Origin: an uncultured Bacilli bacterium
Lineage (GTDB): Bacteria; Bacillota_I; Bacilli_A; RF39; UBA660
DNA length: 25,472 bases
Assembly: GCA_934085875.1 (NCBI GenBank)
Contig: CAKOHQ010000016.1
Location: 1-25,472, forward strand
Direction of reading: 5' to 3'
Under the pieces are notes generated by a model, which did no database searches, was not told where the DNA came from, and was given only the letters and a program-made list of their open reading frames with translations. Numbering within the stretch: position 1 is the first letter of the stretch; the number at the start of each line of letters is the position of its first letter. The position numbers and the translations under genes are program-made. Shown here piece after piece: positions 23,814 through 25,472 of this stretch.

Positions 23814-23829
23814 CTATTTATGTTAAAAT
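23801..23829 (+). promoter_or_regulatory. Promoter of the nucleosidase-acetyltransferase gene
   Basis: TG at 23821-23822 with TAAAAT at 23824-23829 (TGTTAAAAT, identical to the rluB promoter). A partial -35 TTGGTC at 23801-23806, 17 bases upstream, overlaps the right arm of the lipoprotein terminator. Expected transcript start is near 23836, just before the ribosome binding site. Confidence 0.5.
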
Positions 23830-23851
23830 ATTATTATAGGGAAGTGAATAT

Positions 23852-25087
23852 ATGACAACAATAGGAATTATTGGAGCAATGCAAAATGAAATAGATAAAT
23901 TAATAACTTTTTATAATTTAAAAAAAGATAAAATGAATAAGGATATTTATGTAAGTGAGTTAAATGATAAAAAAATTGTAGTTGCAATGAGTGGTGTAGG
24001 AAAAGTAAATAGTGCTGCAATGACACAATATATTATTGATAAATATAATACTGATGCAATAATAAATTCTGGTGTTGCAGGTGGTATTAACAATAAATTG
24101 AAAGTAATGGATATAATTATTTCTGATTATGTTACATATCATGATTTTATGCCTAAAACTATTATGGAATCTTATGTACCAAATAGAGGTAGGATAGCAG
24201 CAAATAATACATTGGTTGATATTGCTAAAAAAGTGATAAAAGAAATGAATATTACAAACGCTTATTTTGCGCCTATGTGTAGTGGTGATAGTTTTGTACA
24301 AGATGAAAAATTAAAATTAGAAATTTTATTAAATACAGGTGCTTGTTGTGTTGATATGGAAAGTGCATCAATAGCACATACTTGCGCATTAAATAGTATT
24401 CCATTTATATCTATAAGAACTATTAGTGATATGGCTAATGGTGGAGAATATTATGAAGATATTGCTGCTTATAAATCTAGCGAATTTGTAACAAAATTGG
24501 TTAGTGAAATATTTTTACATTTAAGTAGAGAATCAAAAAAAGAAGATAATATATATTTATATACTCCTAAATATAATGAACTAGATTATTATAAAAATAT
24601 TTTATTAGATCCTAAAACAATGGAATATAATGCTGGTTATGATATAAATTTAGATGGATATGAATATGATACTGGATGTGTTAAAACTTTTAATAAAGAA
24701 AAATGGTATAAGAAACAAATACTTGATAGGAATAGATATTTTGCATATATAATAGATAAAATAGATAATAAACCAATAGGATATGTTAATTTTCATTTTG
24801 ATGAAATAAAATTAAAACATACTTGTGGTGTTATTGTAGAATATAAATATAGAAATAAAGGTTATGGTACTAAAGCATTGATATTGCTTTTAGAAAAGGC
24901 TTTTAATGAATATAATTTAAATTGTTTATCTTGTTCTATACCTTATAAAAATACTAAAGTATTAAAATTTTTTATGAATAATGGTTTTAAAGATATAAAA
25001 GAAGATTATTATATTAAAAGATTTAATAATAATGAAAGATATATAACATTAGAATATACTAAAGATTCTTACAATAAAAATATATAA
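23852..25087 (+). CDS. Fusion of MTA/SAH nucleosidase (Pfs) and GNAT acetyltransferase
   Basis: A 411-residue two-domain protein. Residues 1-225 are 5'-methylthioadenosine/S-adenosylhomocysteine nucleosidase: GIIGAMQNEI with E13, MSGVGKVNSA, NSGVAGG, SGDSFV, E170 in VDMES and D193 in ISDMA, which fit the catalytic and ribose-binding positions. It splits adenine from MTA and SAH after SAM use. Residues 235-411 are a GNAT N-acetyltransferase, with the acetyl-CoA motif R334-N-K-G-Y-G339. The frame is open across the junction near residue 230 with no stop. GGGAAGTGA at 23839-23847 precedes the ATG. The acceptor of the acetyl group is unknown. Confidence 0.9.
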   Translation: MTTIGIIGAMQNEIDKLITFYNLKKDKMNKDIYVSELNDKKIVVAMSGVGKVNSAAMTQYIIDKYNTDAIINSGVAGGINNKLKVMDIIISDYVTYHDFMPKTIMESYVPNRGRIAANNTLVDIAKKVIKEMNITNAYFAPMCSGDSFVQDEKLKLEILLNTGACCVDMESASIAHTCALNSIPFISIRTISDMANGGEYYEDIAAYKSSEFVTKLVSEIFLHLSRESKKEDNIYLYTPKYNELDYYKNILLDPKTMEYNAGYDINLDGYEYDTGCVKTFNKEKWYKKQILDRNRYFAYIIDKIDNKPIGYVNFHFDEIKLKHTCGVIVEYKYRNKGYGTKALILLLEKAFNEYNLNCLSCSIPYKNTKVLKFFMNNGFKDIKEDYYIKRFNNNERYITLEYTKDSYNKNI

Positions 25088-25096
25088 ATAAAAAAT

Positions 25097-25156
25097 ATTA
25101 TATTATAAATATAATGCATTGTAAAAAAGTGGCAGAATTGCCAAAAAAATACAATG
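25097..25156. repeat. Tandem inverted-repeat element downstream of the nucleosidase fusion
   Basis: Two adjacent dyads. The first is ATTATATT-ATA-AATATAAT (25097-25115). The second is nested: CATTGTA (25117-25123) with TACAATG (25150-25156) outside, and TGGCA-GAAT-TGCCA (25130-25143) inside, separated by A tracts on both sides. On the + strand no T run follows. On the - strand the inner hairpin is followed by C and six T, so it could be a reverse-strand terminator, a protein-binding palindrome, or a structured RNA tail. The rest of the 25088-25285 gap is AT-rich with a terminator at its end. Confidence 0.55.
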
Positions 25157-25223
25157 GGTATGATTTTTTCAATTATTTAGTTTTTAAATAATATTTTATA
25201 ATAATTTTTATAAATATATAATT

Positions 25224-25250
25224 AAATTAGATTAAATGTCTAATTTTTTT
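25224..25250 (+). terminator. Terminator before the last gene
   Basis: AAATTAGA (25224-25231), 7-base loop TTAAATG, TCTAATTT (25239-25246), then T to 25250. It lies 137 bases after the nucleosidase fusion, so either that transcript has a long 3' tail or a further small transcript ends here. Confidence 0.75.
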
Positions 25251-25285
25251 AATGTTTCATATAATTTTATGAGAGGAATGATTTT

Positions 25286-25472
25286 ATGAAAGAAAATATG
25301 CATATTGAAAAAGAATTATTATTTAAAAACAACATAAAAGATATTACTAGTATATCACTTGATTCAGATTATAAAATAGAAGGGAAAAAAATAATTGGTA
25401 ATTTTATAATAGATGGAGAATATAAAATACATGAAGTTTCTATTAATAAAGAAAAGTTTGATTTTAAAATTC
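25286..25472 (+). CDS. Protein of unknown function with SpoVID-like N-terminus (partial)
   Basis: The first 62 codons; the gene leaves the window at the right edge. The start ATG follows AGAGGAA at 25272-25278. The N-terminus begins MKENMHIEKELLFKN and has the pattern KDITSISLDSDYKIEG, then GNFIIDGEYKIHEV. A run of ISLD followed by a GEY strand is reminiscent of the N-terminal domain of the spore-coat morphogenetic protein SpoVID and related DUF3794-type domains. The match is by eye over a short stretch and could be coincidental. If correct, a LysM domain or long acidic region would be expected downstream. Confidence 0.55.
   Translation, partial: MKENMHIEKELLFKNNIKDITSISLDSDYKIEGKKIIGNFIIDGEYKIHEVSINKEKFDFKI

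Noticed and set aside
23960..24301. 113-residue reverse frame opposite the nucleosidase domain.
   Set aside because: His/Tyr/Ile-rich composition typical of antisense shadow frames, with a clear gene on the other strand.

Overview
This window is from a strongly AT-rich bacterium of the low-GC Firmicutes/Bacilli-Mollicutes side. Evidence for the placement: the S10-spc-alpha ribosomal order with a zinc-type short S14 (rpsZ) and zinc-type L36, a zinc-LID adenylate kinase, Bacillus-like dacB-spmA-spmB-rluB gene order, and the absence of rpmD (L30), which is typical of Mollicutes relatives. The organism keeps the standard code: TGA ends secY, adk and map, and Trp is TGG. It makes peptidoglycan (murC, D,D-carboxypeptidase) and carries several genes of sporulation families. 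An uncultured gut lineage near RF39/RFN20 would fit, but that placement is inference.

Region 1 (1-10879, all +) is the tail of rpsS followed by rplV, rpsC, rplP, rpmC, rpsQ, rplN, rplX, rplE, rpsZ, rpsH, rplF, rplR, rpsE, rplO, secY, adk, map, infA, rpmJ, rpsM, rpsK, rpoA and rplQ. Junctions are very tight, with TAATG and ATGA overlaps. It ends in an intrinsic terminator whose stem begins inside rplQ. rpmD is missing, L24 has a Lys/Thr tail in place of its usual C-terminus, and the adenylate kinase P-loop is unusual.

Region 2 (10880-17972) holds a short reverse gene resembling the VrrA/YqfQ family, then a divergent pair for a type IV pilus or competence-like system: an inner-membrane PilC/GspF/ComGB protein with a novel-looking N-terminal extension, and a prepilin peptidase. 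Next comes the spore-linked block D,D-carboxypeptidase-spmA-spmB, then rluB and an RlmCD/RumA-type rRNA methyltransferase.

Region 3 (17958-21610) is RNase R (-) divergent from murC (+).

Region 4 (21611-25472) is accessory-like. It has a consensus promoter plus a roughly 100-nt leader ending in a strong terminator, a truncated UDP-glucose/GDP-mannose dehydrogenase remnant, an APH-like kinase, a lipoprotein, a fusion of MTA/SAH nucleosidase to a GNAT acetyltransferase, a nested inverted-repeat element of unknown role, and the start of a gene whose N-terminus is reminiscent of SpoVID.

Two architectural themes recur. Intrinsic terminators are folded over the stop codon of the gene they end (rplQ, spmB, rnr and a lipoprotein gene). 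Extended -10 promoters (TGnTAnAAT-like) start almost immediately after them. No CRISPR array, tRNA, rRNA, IS element or clear defence system is visible.
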